Origin: Burkholderiales bacterium
GTDB lineage: Bacteria; Pseudomonadota; Gammaproteobacteria; Burkholderiales; Burkholderiaceae_C
Reading direction: 5' to 3'
Assembly: GCA_947448105.1 (NCBI GenBank)
Contig: CANFNE010000086.1
Coordinates: forward strand, 1 to 9,200
DNA length: 9,200 nucleotides
Below are positions 1-6,534 of the stretch, piece after piece. The notes under the pieces are model-generated. The model was not told the DNA's origin. It saw only the letters and a program-made list of their open reading frames with translations, and did not search any database. A program made the position numbers and the translations under genes. The first letter of the stretch is position 1, and each line of letters starts with the position of its first letter.

Positions 1-41
1 GACACCTTGTGCCACGTTTCGGCGAACTGGTGCTCACCCAT
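1..41 (-). other. Possible 5' end of a gene running off the left edge
   Basis: An ATG at 41..39 on the minus strand opens a reading frame that stays open to the window edge (13 complete codons, beginning MGEHQFAETWHKV). Ten of twelve codons after the start end in G or C, as in the neighbouring genes, and the direction matches the upstream operon. The ribosome binding site is weak (only a GAG a few bases upstream). A competing reading is a plus-strand C-terminus in frame 1, ending with TAA at 88-90, but its codons are less typical. The stretch is too short to decide or to name a product. Confidence 0.3.
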
Positions 42-105
42 TGCTCGAGGTGCCACGGCGGTAGAAGGCTGGCCGAAGCGACGAAACTAAATGTGGTTGT
101 TCGCT

Positions 106-139
106 CCCCCTTTCCGCCCCGGTGGGGGTGGAAAGGGGG
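106..139. repeat. Long GC-rich hairpin (inverted repeat)
   Basis: Bases 106-120 pair with 125-139 around a 4-base loop (GGTG). The outer ten pairs are perfect (CCCCCTTTCC with GGAAAGGGGG), position 116 opposite 129 is G:T, and four further C:G pairs close the loop. It lies about 90-125 bases past the stop codon of the minus-strand operon, so it could stabilise or end that transcript. Neither side has the T-run of a classical intrinsic terminator, so it is called a hairpin rather than a terminator. Confidence 0.75.
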
Positions 140-157
140 CTGGGGGGATAGGGGGGG
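132..157. repeat. G-rich direct repeat, copy 1
   Basis: This 26-base unit has the pattern AAA-G5-CT-G6-ATA-G7 and is repeated exactly at 176-201, a 44-base period. With the G5 run at 124-128 it forms a four-tract quadruplex motif with loops of 6, 2 and 3 bases. The left part also forms one arm of the hairpin at 106-139. Confidence 0.9.
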
Positions 158-175
158 TGCAACCCGCCGGGGAGA

Positions 176-201
176 AAAGGGGGCTGGGGGGATAGGGGGG
201 G
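176..201. repeat. G-rich direct repeat, copy 2
   Basis: This is an exact copy of the 26-base unit at 132-157. With the G4 run at 169-172 it again forms a four-tract quadruplex motif with the same loop lengths (6, 2, 3). Unlike copy 1 it has no facing C-rich arm, so it cannot form the same hairpin. Confidence 0.9.
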
Positions 202-230
202 AACAGGGTTTCCCAAAAATCCCAAAAAAA

Positions 231-2501
231 TCAGCCCCGCCGCCAGGCATGAAACACCCGCGCCCATGCCATGAGGCGCTTGGGCACATGGGCCCGCTGC
301 CAGGCGCCTGCCGCGTACTTGTTGGCCTCCGCAAAGGTTGGATAAGCGTGGACCGTGCCCAAAATGGCTTTGAGGCCCAGGCCGTGGCGCATGGCCAGCA
401 CGTATTCGGCCAGCATGTCCCCGGCGTGCGCAGCGACGATGGTGGCGCCCAGGATGCGGTCTTTGCCCGGCGTGGTCAGCACTTTGACAAAGCCCGAGGG
501 CGGGGTGCTGCCGGCGTCGGTCAGGGCGCGGTCCAGGTCGGCCAGGTCAAAACGGGTGACTTCATAGCGCAGTCCGCGGGCCTGCGCGTCTTGTTCGTTC
601 AGGCCTACGCGCGCCACTTCCGGGGCGACAAAGGTGGTGGCGGGCAGGTGGCGGTAGTCGGCGGCAAAGCGCTTGAAGTCGCCAAACAAGGCGTTGACCG
701 TGGCGTACCAGGCCTGGTGCGCTGCAGCGTGGGTCAGTTGGTAGGGCCCGGCCACGTCGCCTGCGGCGTAGATGGTGGGAAACACGGTTTGCAGATAGGC
801 GTTGGTCGGCACGGTGCGCTGGGTGTCCTCGGTGCTGATGCCCAGGTCTTCCAGACCGTAGCCCGTCAGGCGTGCGCGCCGGCCCACAGCGCAGACCAGC
901 AGGTCAAAGGCCAGCACCTGTTCTTTGGCGGTGGCCGCGTGGCGCACAGTGGTGGTTTTGTCCGTGCTTGTGCGCGCGCAGCGCAGCGCATGGTGCGCGC
1001 ACAGCACCTGCACGCCGTCCCTCTGCAGCGCGGTTTGTACCAAGGCTGACACCTCCTCGTCCTCACGCGCCAGCAGGCGTGGCCCGGCTTCTATCAGCGT
1101 GACTTCGGCGCCCAGGCGGGCAAAAGCCTGGCCCAGTTCGCAGCCAACAGGCCCGCCGCCCAAGACAACGATGCGCCGGGGCAGCGCGGTGCACTGCGCG
1201 AGTTGCGCCCACAGCGTGTCGCTGGTGGCAAAGCCGACCTCGTGCAGCCCGGGCAGATCGGGCACCACGGGCTGCGCACCTGCGGCGATCACGATGCTGC
1301 GGGTGCGAAGGTGCTGCACGCTGCGGTCGGGCCGGGTCACCTCCACCGTCCAGGGGCTGGTGATCTTGGCGTGGCCTTGCAGCACGTCGACGCCCATCGC
1401 GGTGTAGCGCTCGGCGCTGTCGTGCGGCGCAATGCTGGCAATCACCCGGGCAATGCGCGCCATCAGGGCCGGCCAGTCCAGCGCCTGCGCACCCGTCGCG
1501 CACGGCTGCACGCCAAACTGCGCCGCCGTGCGGACCTGGTGCGCCACCTTGGCGCTTTGGATCAGCGCTTTGCTGGGCACGCAGCCGTAATGCAGGCAGT
1601 CGCCGCCTAGGGCGTTGGCTTCTACCAAAGTGACTTTCGCCTGCGCCGCAGCGGCAATATAGGCCGACACCAGGCCACCCGCGCCTGCGCCAATGACCAC
1701 CAAGTTGGTGTCAAACCGCCGGGGCCGCTGGCGGCGCCAGGGCGCGAGCAGCTTGCGCTGGCGCAAGCGTTCCAGCACCCTTTTGCTGATTTTTGGCAAG
1801 AGCGCCACCAGCAAGCCCAGCCCCAGCAAGGCGCCCAGCATGCCGGGTTGGAGCGCGTCGCTGGCGTTTTGGATGCTGCCGAGCTGCTGACCTGCGCTCA
1901 CAAACACCACGGTGCTGGCCAGCATGCCGATTTGGCTGACCGCGTAAAACGTGCGGGTGCGCATGGCGGTGAGGCCCATGAGCAGGTTGATCACGCCAAA
2001 AGGAACCACGGGCATGAGGCGCAAGCTCAGCAAGTAAAAGGCGCCTTCTTGTTCCACGTGGGCGCGCACTGCCAGCACGCGCGGCCCCATACGCGCACGC
2101 AGCCAGTCGCCCAGCAGGTAGCGCGAAAGCCAGAACGACAGCGTCGCGCCCACGGTGGACGCAAAAGACACCAGCAGCACGCCCCAGCCCAGGCCAAATA
2201 CCGCGCCTGCGGCCACGGTCAACACCGAAATTCCAGGGACCGAGAGCGTGGCTACCGCGACGTACAAGGCAAAAAATGCCGCTCGCAGCTGCCATGGCCT
2301 GTCCTGGTACCAGGCCATTAAGAAAGCATGCTGCGCCTTGAGCACCGACAGGCCGCTGGCCTCGTCCGGGCCCAGCGACCACCACACGGCCACGGCGGCG
2401 GCCAAGACCAGCAGCAAGCCCACGCGCCAGCCGGGCGTCCAGCGCCCGCGTGGTCTGCGGCGCTCGCGTGCGGCGGTGGCGGGCGCAGCGACCTCAGTCA
2501 T
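231..2501 (-). CDS. TVP38/TMEM64 membrane domain fused to MerA-like FAD-dependent disulfide reductase
   Basis: The 756-residue protein joins two families. Residues about 25-240 are a TVP38/TMEM64 (DedA-like) integral membrane domain, with hydrophobic segments near 25-42, 73-128, 152-175, 188-203 and 218-236 and the family-like stretch GATLSFWLSRYLLG (118-131). A basic linker (238-262) leads to a class I pyridine nucleotide-disulfide oxidoreductase. It shows FAD-binding GAGAGG (271-276), the redox cysteine pair C302/C307 in GGDCLHYGCVPSK, an NAD(P)-binding GGGPVGCELG (448-457), AAGD (579-582) and the C-terminal HAYPTFAE (H718, E725). It lacks both the N-terminal heavy-metal domain and the C-terminal Cys pair of true mercuric reductase, so mercury reduction is unlikely. 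The reductase should face the cytoplasm, tethered to the inner membrane; its substrate is unknown. The start at 2501 was chosen because GAGG lies six bases upstream; it overlaps the stop of the CDP-alcohol transferase by 8 bases (ATGACTGA), implying translational coupling. An upstream in-frame start at 2540 is less likely. Confidence 0.93.
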   Translation of the reverse strand: MTEVAAPATAARERRRPRGRWTPGWRVGLLLVLAAAVAVWWSLGPDEASGLSVLKAQHAFLMAWYQDRPWQLRAAFFALYVAVATLSVPGISVLTVAAGAVFGLGWGVLLVSFASTVGATLSFWLSRYLLGDWLRARMGPRVLAVRAHVEQEGAFYLLSLRLMPVVPFGVINLLMGLTAMRTRTFYAVSQIGMLASTVVFVSAGQQLGSIQNASDALQPGMLGALLGLGLLVALLPKISKRVLERLRQRKLLAPWRRQRPRRFDTNLVVIGAGAGGLVSAYIAAAAQAKVTLVEANALGGDCLHYGCVPSKALIQSAKVAHQVRTAAQFGVQPCATGAQALDWPALMARIARVIASIAPHDSAERYTAMGVDVLQGHAKITSPWTVEVTRPDRSVQHLRTRSIVIAAGAQPVVPDLPGLHEVGFATSDTLWAQLAQCTALPRRIVVLGGGPVGCELGQAFARLGAEVTLIEAGPRLLAREDEEVSALVQTALQRDGVQVLCAHHALRCARTSTDKTTTVRHAATAKEQVLAFDLLVCAVGRRARLTGYGLEDLGISTEDTQRTVPTNAYLQTVFPTIYAAGDVAGPYQLTHAAAHQAWYATVNALFGDFKRFAADYRHLPATTFVAPEVARVGLNEQDAQARGLRYEVTRFDLADLDRALTDAGSTPPSGFVKVLTTPGKDRILGATIVAAHAGDMLAEYVLAMRHGLGLKAILGTVHAYPTFAEANKYAAGAWQRAHVPKRLMAWARVFHAWRRG

Positions 2502-3138
2502 GGCCTGCCTCGCGCGCAGGCAGCGCCAGGTCGTGGGCAAAAGCGCGCATACCCCACACCAGGCGCGCGACCAGCGTCACAACGCACAAGGCGGCAAAAC
2601 CATAGGCCAGCGGCGCAAAGCCGTCCGGCCACAGGCAGGCGGCGGCAAAAAACGCCAGCGTTTCGGTGCCTTCGGTCAGGCCGCCCAAAAAGTAAAACGA
2701 CTTGTCGGGGTAATCCAGGCTGCGCATACCGCGCTTGGCCGCCAGCGCCGCAAAAGCCAAAAAACTGCTGGCCGTGCCCACAAAAGCCGCCAGCACCACC
2801 GCGCTGGCCAGCGCGTTGCGTGCCGGGTCGGCAAAGGCAAAGGCCAGCGGGACGCTGGCGTAAAACACGAAGTCCAGCGTGATGTCCAAAAAGCCACCCA
2901 GGTCGGTGGCCTGGGTTTGGCGCGCCAGGGCGCCGTCAAGCGCGTCGCACAGGCGCGAGGCGGCGAAGGCCAGCAAAGCCGGCGCAAAGGCCGCTTGCGT
3001 GACCAGCACGGCCCCGAGCATGCCGACGGCAAAGCCCGTCCAGGTCAGGGTATTGGCGTGCACACCCGCTGCCGCCAAGGGGCGCGCCAGCAAGCGCACG
3101 GCGGGTTGGATCAGGCGCAGGGCAAAGCGGTCAAGCAT
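2494..3138 (-). CDS. ynjF: CDP-alcohol phosphatidyltransferase family protein (YnjF-like)
   Basis: This 214-residue multi-spanning inner-membrane protein should transfer a phosphatidyl or related phospho-alcohol group from a CDP-linked donor to an alcohol acceptor. The class I catalytic motif is at 65-89: D65, D68, G69, A72, R73, G81, D85 and D89. All four metal-binding aspartates are present. The gap between AR and the next motif glycine is seven residues, where the usual family pattern has eight or nine. Hydrophobic segments lie near 31-62, 90-103, 109-133, 147-170 and 174-196. Its length is close to E. coli YnjF (about 206 residues), and it follows a YnjC/YnjD-type transporter pair as in E. 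coli. The acceptor cannot be told from sequence. The gap to the ATPase gene is 30 bases; no strong ribosome binding site is seen before the ATG at 3138. The symbol is given by family and gene order. Confidence 0.88.
   Translation of the reverse strand: MLDRFALRLIQPAVRLLARPLAAAGVHANTLTWTGFAVGMLGAVLVTQAAFAPALLAFAASRLCDALDGALARQTQATDLGGFLDITLDFVFYASVPLAFAFADPARNALASAVVLAAFVGTASSFLAFAALAAKRGMRSLDYPDKSFYFLGGLTEGTETLAFFAAACLWPDGFAPLAYGFAALCVVTLVARLVWGMRAFAHDLALPAREAGHD
2508..2511 (-). promoter_or_regulatory. Ribosome binding site of the TVP38-reductase gene
   Basis: GAGG on the minus strand lies six bases before the ATG at 2501, inside the last codons of the upstream CDP-alcohol transferase gene. 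It decides the start at 2501 over the in-frame candidate at 2540 and supports coupled translation of the two genes. Confidence 0.6.
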
Positions 3139-3168
3139 GGGGCGATTGTCGGCGCTCGGGGGCGCCGC

Positions 3169-3813
3169 TCAGGGCAGCTGGGTCAGACGCCGGACATCGG
3201 CCACATCGGCTGCGTCATGCGTGACCAACACAGCGGCAATGCCGCGCGCCGCCACCGCGCCAAACAGCAGCGCGCGCATGCGCTGGCGCAGCGGCGCGTC
3301 GAGTTGGGCAAAGGGCTCGTCGAGCATCAGCGCCCGCGGCTGGGCCAAGAGCGCGCGCGCCAGCGCCACCCGCGCGCGCTGGCCGCCCGACAGGGTGGCA
3401 GGGTCGGCGTCGGCACAGTCTGGCAGCTCCACCTCGGCCAGCGCTGCCAGCGCCTGCGCGCGGCGCGTCGCCTGCGCTCCAGCGGGCACGGCAAACAGCA
3501 GGTTTTCCAGCACGTTCAGGTGCGCAAACAGCAAGTCGTCTTGCAGCAGCAAACCCACGCGGCGCTGGTGCGTGGGCAGGGTGTCGATGCGCTGGCCGTT
3601 GAGGTGCACCGTGCCTTCAAACTGCAGGCCGTCGTCCAGGCTGCCGCACACGGCGGCCAGCAGGCTCGATTTACCCACACCACTGGCGCCCATGACGGTG
3701 TGCACCGCACCGGCGGGCACGTCCAGCGCCAGGTCGTGCAGCAGCACGCTGTTGTGCGTGCGCAGGCAGTAAAGGCGGATTTGCAGCAAGGGAGGGGTGT
3801 CGTGGGTGGCCAT
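3169..3813 (-). CDS. ynjD: ABC transporter ATP-binding protein (YnjD-like)
   Basis: This complete 214-residue ABC ATPase should energise the fused permease encoded just upstream. Walker A is GASGVGKS (42-49), the Q-loop glutamine is Q91, the signature is LSGGQRARVALARAL (141-155), Walker B is ALMLDEP (161-167) followed by the D-loop (about 169-172), and the switch histidine is H199 in VTHD. The length fits the compact YnjD/ThiQ type with no C-terminal regulatory domain. The start at 3813 (MATHDTPPLL) is the only in-frame ATG after the permease stop; the frame continues upstream into the permease gene, but that part is out-of-frame overlap without family character. The gap from the permease stop is 34 bases. 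The substrate is unknown; the YnjD assignment rests on the neighbouring YnjC- and YnjF-type genes, while the ATPase alone could equally be called ThiQ-like. Confidence 0.93.
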   Translation of the reverse strand: MATHDTPPLLQIRLYCLRTHNSVLLHDLALDVPAGAVHTVMGASGVGKSSLLAAVCGSLDDGLQFEGTVHLNGQRIDTLPTHQRRVGLLLQDDLLFAHLNVLENLLFAVPAGAQATRRAQALAALAEVELPDCADADPATLSGGQRARVALARALLAQPRALMLDEPFAQLDAPLRQRMRALLFGAVAARGIAAVLVTHDAADVADVRRLTQLP

Positions 3814-3847
3814 GGGCGCGCTGATGCTAATGCAGGGTGTGTGACAG

Positions 3848-5659
3848 TTATTTGCCCGCTGTGGCCAGGGGCTGCGACACCACTGCACGTGGCGCAAAGC
3901 GGCGTGCGCTTCCCGCCCAGGTCGCCAGGCCAAACACCAGCGCGGGCAGCAGCCACTGCAGCGCGGCAAACGCCGCCATCAGCGAACGCTGGCCACCGGC
4001 GGCCAGGGCTACGGCTTCGGTGGTCGCGGTGGCAAAGCGCCCGGCGCCCACGTACAAGGTGGGCAGGTACTGCGCCACGCTTACCGCAAACCCCACCGCA
4101 ACACTGGCCGCCAGCGCAGCGCGCAAGAGCGGCCACTTGATGCACCACACATAGGCCCAGCGCGTGCGCCCCAGACTGGCCGCCACCGCTTGGAGCCGCG
4201 CGTCAAAGCCGCCATAGGGCCCTTGCAAGCTCAGCAGCACATAGGGCAGCACGCACAAGCTGTGCGCCAGCCACAGCCCCGTCATCCCACCGTCAATGCC
4301 CCAGCCCAGCGCCAGCCGGTGCAAACCCAGGGTCCACAGCACGGATGGCAGCAGCAGCGGCAGATAAATGAAACCCTGCAGGCGCTGCTGCCACGCGGGC
4401 GGCGTGCATTCGAGCCAGGCCACGGCCCACAGCAAGGCCGTCGCGCTGCTGGCCAGGGCCAGGGCCAGCGTTGTCCAGACCACGGACGCACTGGCAGCGA
4501 CCGTGCGCCAGGCCTGATCCGTACAGGCCTGCGGCCACAGGTCGGGGAAGGGCCACACGCCGACCAGGCTGCCCAGGCCCAGCGCGGTGGCCACGGCGGC
4601 GTAAACCAGCGTCAACGCGCCGGTGCCCCAGCAGCCCCGTCTGTTCTCACGGTGAAAGCGCCTGCCCCCGGCGCTTGGCTGGCGGGTCGCGGCGCTGGGG
4701 CTGGTCTGCGCCCCGTGTGGCGCAGCAGCCCTGGCTTTCACTGGCGTGGCCCGCGCCACACCGCGCGTCTGGCGCGCCGCCGCCCAGCTGCGTCCATAGC
4801 GCTGCGCCAGCAGAGCGGCCAGCGCCAGCGCGGCCACCACCGCCGCCAGCAGCCAGGCCGCCGCCGCGCCCATGGCGTTGCGCGCCGGGTCGGCGTCTTG
4901 CAGCCATTGCCAGGCCAACACCGCCAGCGTGGGCGGCGTGCTCGGGCCCGCGAGCAGCGCCACGTCCACCACCGTCAGGCTGTAGACCAGCACTGCCAGC
5001 AGCGGCGCTTGCAAGCGCGCGCGCAACTGGGGCCATGCCACACGCCACCAGGCACTGTGCGCGCTATAGCCCAGGCTTTGCGCCAGGCGCAGCTCCAGCG
5101 CCAGGCGCCGTGCCACATCCGGGCGCTGCAACTGCGCGGCTGCCGCCCACAGCAAAAACGGAATTTCCTTGAGGGTGAGCACCCCCACCAGCCCCAGACC
5201 CCAGGGGTCTTGCGTGCTTTGCCAGGCCGGTGGCGCGTCCAAAGCCAGCCCCCAGCCCAGCCATGTGTTCAGGGGTGACACCAGCGCCACGCCAAGGCGC
5301 ACCAGCCAGCCCGAGGGGGCGATCAGCAGCAGCAGCCCGATGGCAAAAGCCGCATGCGGCAGCGCCAGCATGGCGGGCAGGCGCCCCTGCAGTGGCGGCC
5401 AGCGCGGCGTGCCGTAACTCGCGGCCAGCAGCAGCGCCGTGCTTGCCAGTGCCAATGCGCTTGCCGCCAGCCCGGTGTACAGGCTCAGCCACAAGGCCGG
5501 GGCGGTTTGTGGCTGCGCTGCAAGCGCGCCCCACGCACGCGCGTCAAGCCCGGCAAGCGCCGCAGCCGCCAGGCTCCACAGCAGCGGCAAACCCAGGGCA
5601 GCCGCTAGCAGCAGCGCTGCGAGCCGGGTGCGGGTCCAGGTGAAAAAGGAAGGGGACAT
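3848..5659 (-). CDS. ynjC: ABC transporter permease, two fused transmembrane domains (YnjC-like)
   Basis: This 603-residue inner-membrane protein contains two binding-protein-dependent permease domains in one chain, as in YnjC, ThiP and FbpB-type importers. Domain 1 spans about 10-290 and domain 2 about 345-585. Each has a cytoplasmic coupling (EAA-type) loop: around 187-210 (ELRLAQSLG ending in P210) and around 489-510 (LQAVAASLG ending in P510). Between them lies a hydrophilic linker at about 287-344 rich in Arg, Ala and Pro. The start is uncertain. ATG at 5659 gives an N-terminus MSPSFFTW with a short basic stretch before the first membrane segment, but no clear ribosome binding site. An in-frame GTG at 5701, three bases after the bdhA stop, would add 14 residues and suggest coupled translation. 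The gene lies between bdhA and the ATPase gene. No periplasmic binding protein gene is adjacent, so the substrate cannot be inferred; ThiP-like thiamine transport is possible but the neighbours favour the Ynj type. Confidence 0.9.
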   Translation of the reverse strand: MSPSFFTWTRTRLAALLLAAALGLPLLWSLAAAALAGLDARAWGALAAQPQTAPALWLSLYTGLAASALALASTALLLAASYGTPRWPPLQGRLPAMLALPHAAFAIGLLLLIAPSGWLVRLGVALVSPLNTWLGWGLALDAPPAWQSTQDPWGLGLVGVLTLKEIPFLLWAAAAQLQRPDVARRLALELRLAQSLGYSAHSAWWRVAWPQLRARLQAPLLAVLVYSLTVVDVALLAGPSTPPTLAVLAWQWLQDADPARNAMGAAAAWLLAAVVAALALAALLAQRYGRSWAAARQTRGVARATPVKARAAAPHGAQTSPSAATRQPSAGGRRFHRENRRGCWGTGALTLVYAAVATALGLGSLVGVWPFPDLWPQACTDQAWRTVAASASVVWTTLALALASSATALLWAVAWLECTPPAWQQRLQGFIYLPLLLPSVLWTLGLHRLALGWGIDGGMTGLWLAHSLCVLPYVLLSLQGPYGGFDARLQAVAASLGRTRWAYVWCIKWPLLRAALAASVAVGFAVSVAQYLPTLYVGAGRFATATTEAVALAAGGQRSLMAAFAALQWLLPALVFGLATWAGSARRFAPRAVVSQPLATAGK

Positions 5660-5704
5660 GCGCGGGCCGGTGCAGGCCGCTGGCACCAGGCCCGCAGGCA
5701 CCGC

Positions 5705-6475
5705 TTATTGCGCCGCCCAACCCCCGTCCATGTTCCAGGCCACGCCGCGCACGTTGTTGCCGGCGGCCGAGCACAAGAACACGGCCAGCGCGCCCAGTTC
5801 TTCTGGCGTGGTGAATTGCAGCGAGGGTTCTTTTTCGCCCAGCAGCAGCGCGGTGGCCTCTGCGTTGCTCACGCCCAGGGCGGCGGCTTTGGCATCCACC
5901 TGCTTTTGCACCAGGGGTGTGAGCACCCAGCCGGGGCAAATGGCGTTGCAGGTCACGCCGCTGGTGGCGTTCTCTAGCGCGGTGACTTTGGTCAGGCCGA
6001 CCAGGCCGTGCTTGGCGGCCACGTAGGCCGATTTTTCGGCCGAGGCCACCAGGCCGTGGACGGATGCCACGTTCAAAATGCGGCCCCAGTTGCGCGCGCG
6101 CATGCCCGGTAGCGCAAAACGGCTGGCGTGGAAAGCGCTGCTCAGGTTGATGGCCAAAATCGCGTCCCAGCGCTCGGGCGGGAAATTCTCGATACGCGCC
6201 ACGTGCTGGATGCCCGCGTTGTTGACCAATATGTCTACCGCGCCAAACGTGGCCTCGGTGTGGCGCACCATCGCTTCAATCTCGGCCGGTTTGCTCATGT
6301 CGGCGCCGTGGTAGCTGACCGCCACGCCATAGGCTGCAATTTCGGCCTTGGGGCCTTCGATGTCGCCAAAGCCGTTCATCACAATATTGGCGCCCTGGGC
6401 GGCCAGGGCTTTGGCCAGCCCTAAGCCAATGCCGCTGGTAGAGCCGGTAACGAGGGCGGTTTTGCCTTTAAGCAT
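5705..6475 (-). CDS. bdhA: D-beta-hydroxybutyrate dehydrogenase (SDR family)
   Basis: This 256-residue cytoplasmic short-chain dehydrogenase should interconvert (R)-3-hydroxybutyrate and acetoacetate with NAD, a step in use of polyhydroxybutyrate. The cofactor motif is TGSTSGIG (10-17), NNAG is at 85-88, and the catalytic set is N110, S138, Y151 and K155. Residues corresponding to the substrate-carboxylate site of the Pseudomonas fragi enzyme are all present with a constant offset of four: Q90, H140, K148 and Q192, which supports hydroxybutyrate over a generic SDR. The family's usual length is about 255-260. The start ATG at 6475 has AAGGAAG five bases upstream. It is the first gene of the leftward operon; its stop lies 45 bases before the permease ATG (or 3 bases before the alternative GTG). 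Confidence 0.95.
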   Translation of the reverse strand: MLKGKTALVTGSTSGIGLGLAKALAAQGANIVMNGFGDIEGPKAEIAAYGVAVSYHGADMSKPAEIEAMVRHTEATFGAVDILVNNAGIQHVARIENFPPERWDAILAINLSSAFHASRFALPGMRARNWGRILNVASVHGLVASAEKSAYVAAKHGLVGLTKVTALENATSGVTCNAICPGWVLTPLVQKQVDAKAAALGVSNAEATALLLGEKEPSLQFTTPEELGALAVFLCSAAGNNVRGVAWNMDGGWAAQ

Positions 6476-6480
6476 GGAAT

Positions 6481-6487
6481 CTTCCTT
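6481..6487 (-). promoter_or_regulatory. Ribosome binding site of bdhA
   Basis: AAGGAAG on the minus strand lies five bases before the bdhA ATG at 6475. It is the clearest Shine-Dalgarno sequence in the window and fixes the start of the first gene of the operon. Confidence 0.75.
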
Positions 6488-6497
6488 GTGTCAGTAC

Positions 6498-6510
6498 GGG
6501 GCCAGGCCCC
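6498..6510. repeat. Short perfect palindrome in the divergent region
   Basis: GGGGCC-A-GGCCCC is a perfect inverted repeat with a one-base centre, in the 5' untranslated region of bdhA. It could fold in the leader RNA only with distortion because the loop is so short, so a protein site or chance in GC-rich DNA are both possible. Confidence 0.4.
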
Positions 6511-6518
6511 TGGGGTGG

Positions 6519-6534
6519 GCATCCATTAGGATGC
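6519..6534. promoter_or_regulatory. Candidate operator in the bdhA/hydrolase divergent region
   Basis: GCATCC-ATTA-GGATGC is a perfect 6+4+6 inverted repeat between the divergent genes. It overlaps at its right end a second small palindrome, ATGC-AA-GCAT (6531-6540). On the minus strand it follows directly after GATAAT (6544..6539), a five-of-six match to a -10 box, so a dimeric repressor here would block transcription of the bdhA operon. No good -35 box is seen at the right distance. The regulator is not in the window, and the assignment is inference from symmetry and position. Confidence 0.4.

Larger units (their letters stand above)
42..230. other. Intergenic region with G-rich repeats
   Basis: No convincing gene is visible here. 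The stretch downstream of the TVP38-reductase gene contains a 15-bp hairpin (106-139), a perfect 26-bp direct repeat (132-157 and 176-201), two G-quadruplex motifs and A/T runs right next to the stop codon (A7 at 224-230 and A5 at 215-219 on the plus strand). Long open frames crossing it on the plus strand are antisense shadows of the reductase gene. Confidence 0.75.

Noticed and set aside
207..245. Intrinsic terminator at the T-run directly after the reductase stop codon
   Set aside because: T7 follows the TGA, but the only stem before it is about four pairs including a G:U, within the coding end; too weak to call.
9..1049. 346-residue open frame on the plus strand from the left edge
   Set aside because: It starts at a GTG, runs through the G-rich repeat region and then antisense to the reductase domain; the composition is Gly/Gln/Ala-rich with no motif.
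231..2501. Mercuric reductase (merA) of a mercury-resistance locus
   Set aside because: There is no N-terminal heavy-metal domain, no C-terminal vicinal cysteine pair, and no merR, merT or merP nearby.
2155..4140. 661-residue open frame on the plus strand
   Set aside because: It is antisense to three well-supported genes (TVP38-reductase, CDP-alcohol transferase, ATPase) and has a Gln/Arg/Gly-rich composition with no domain. It arises from high GC content.
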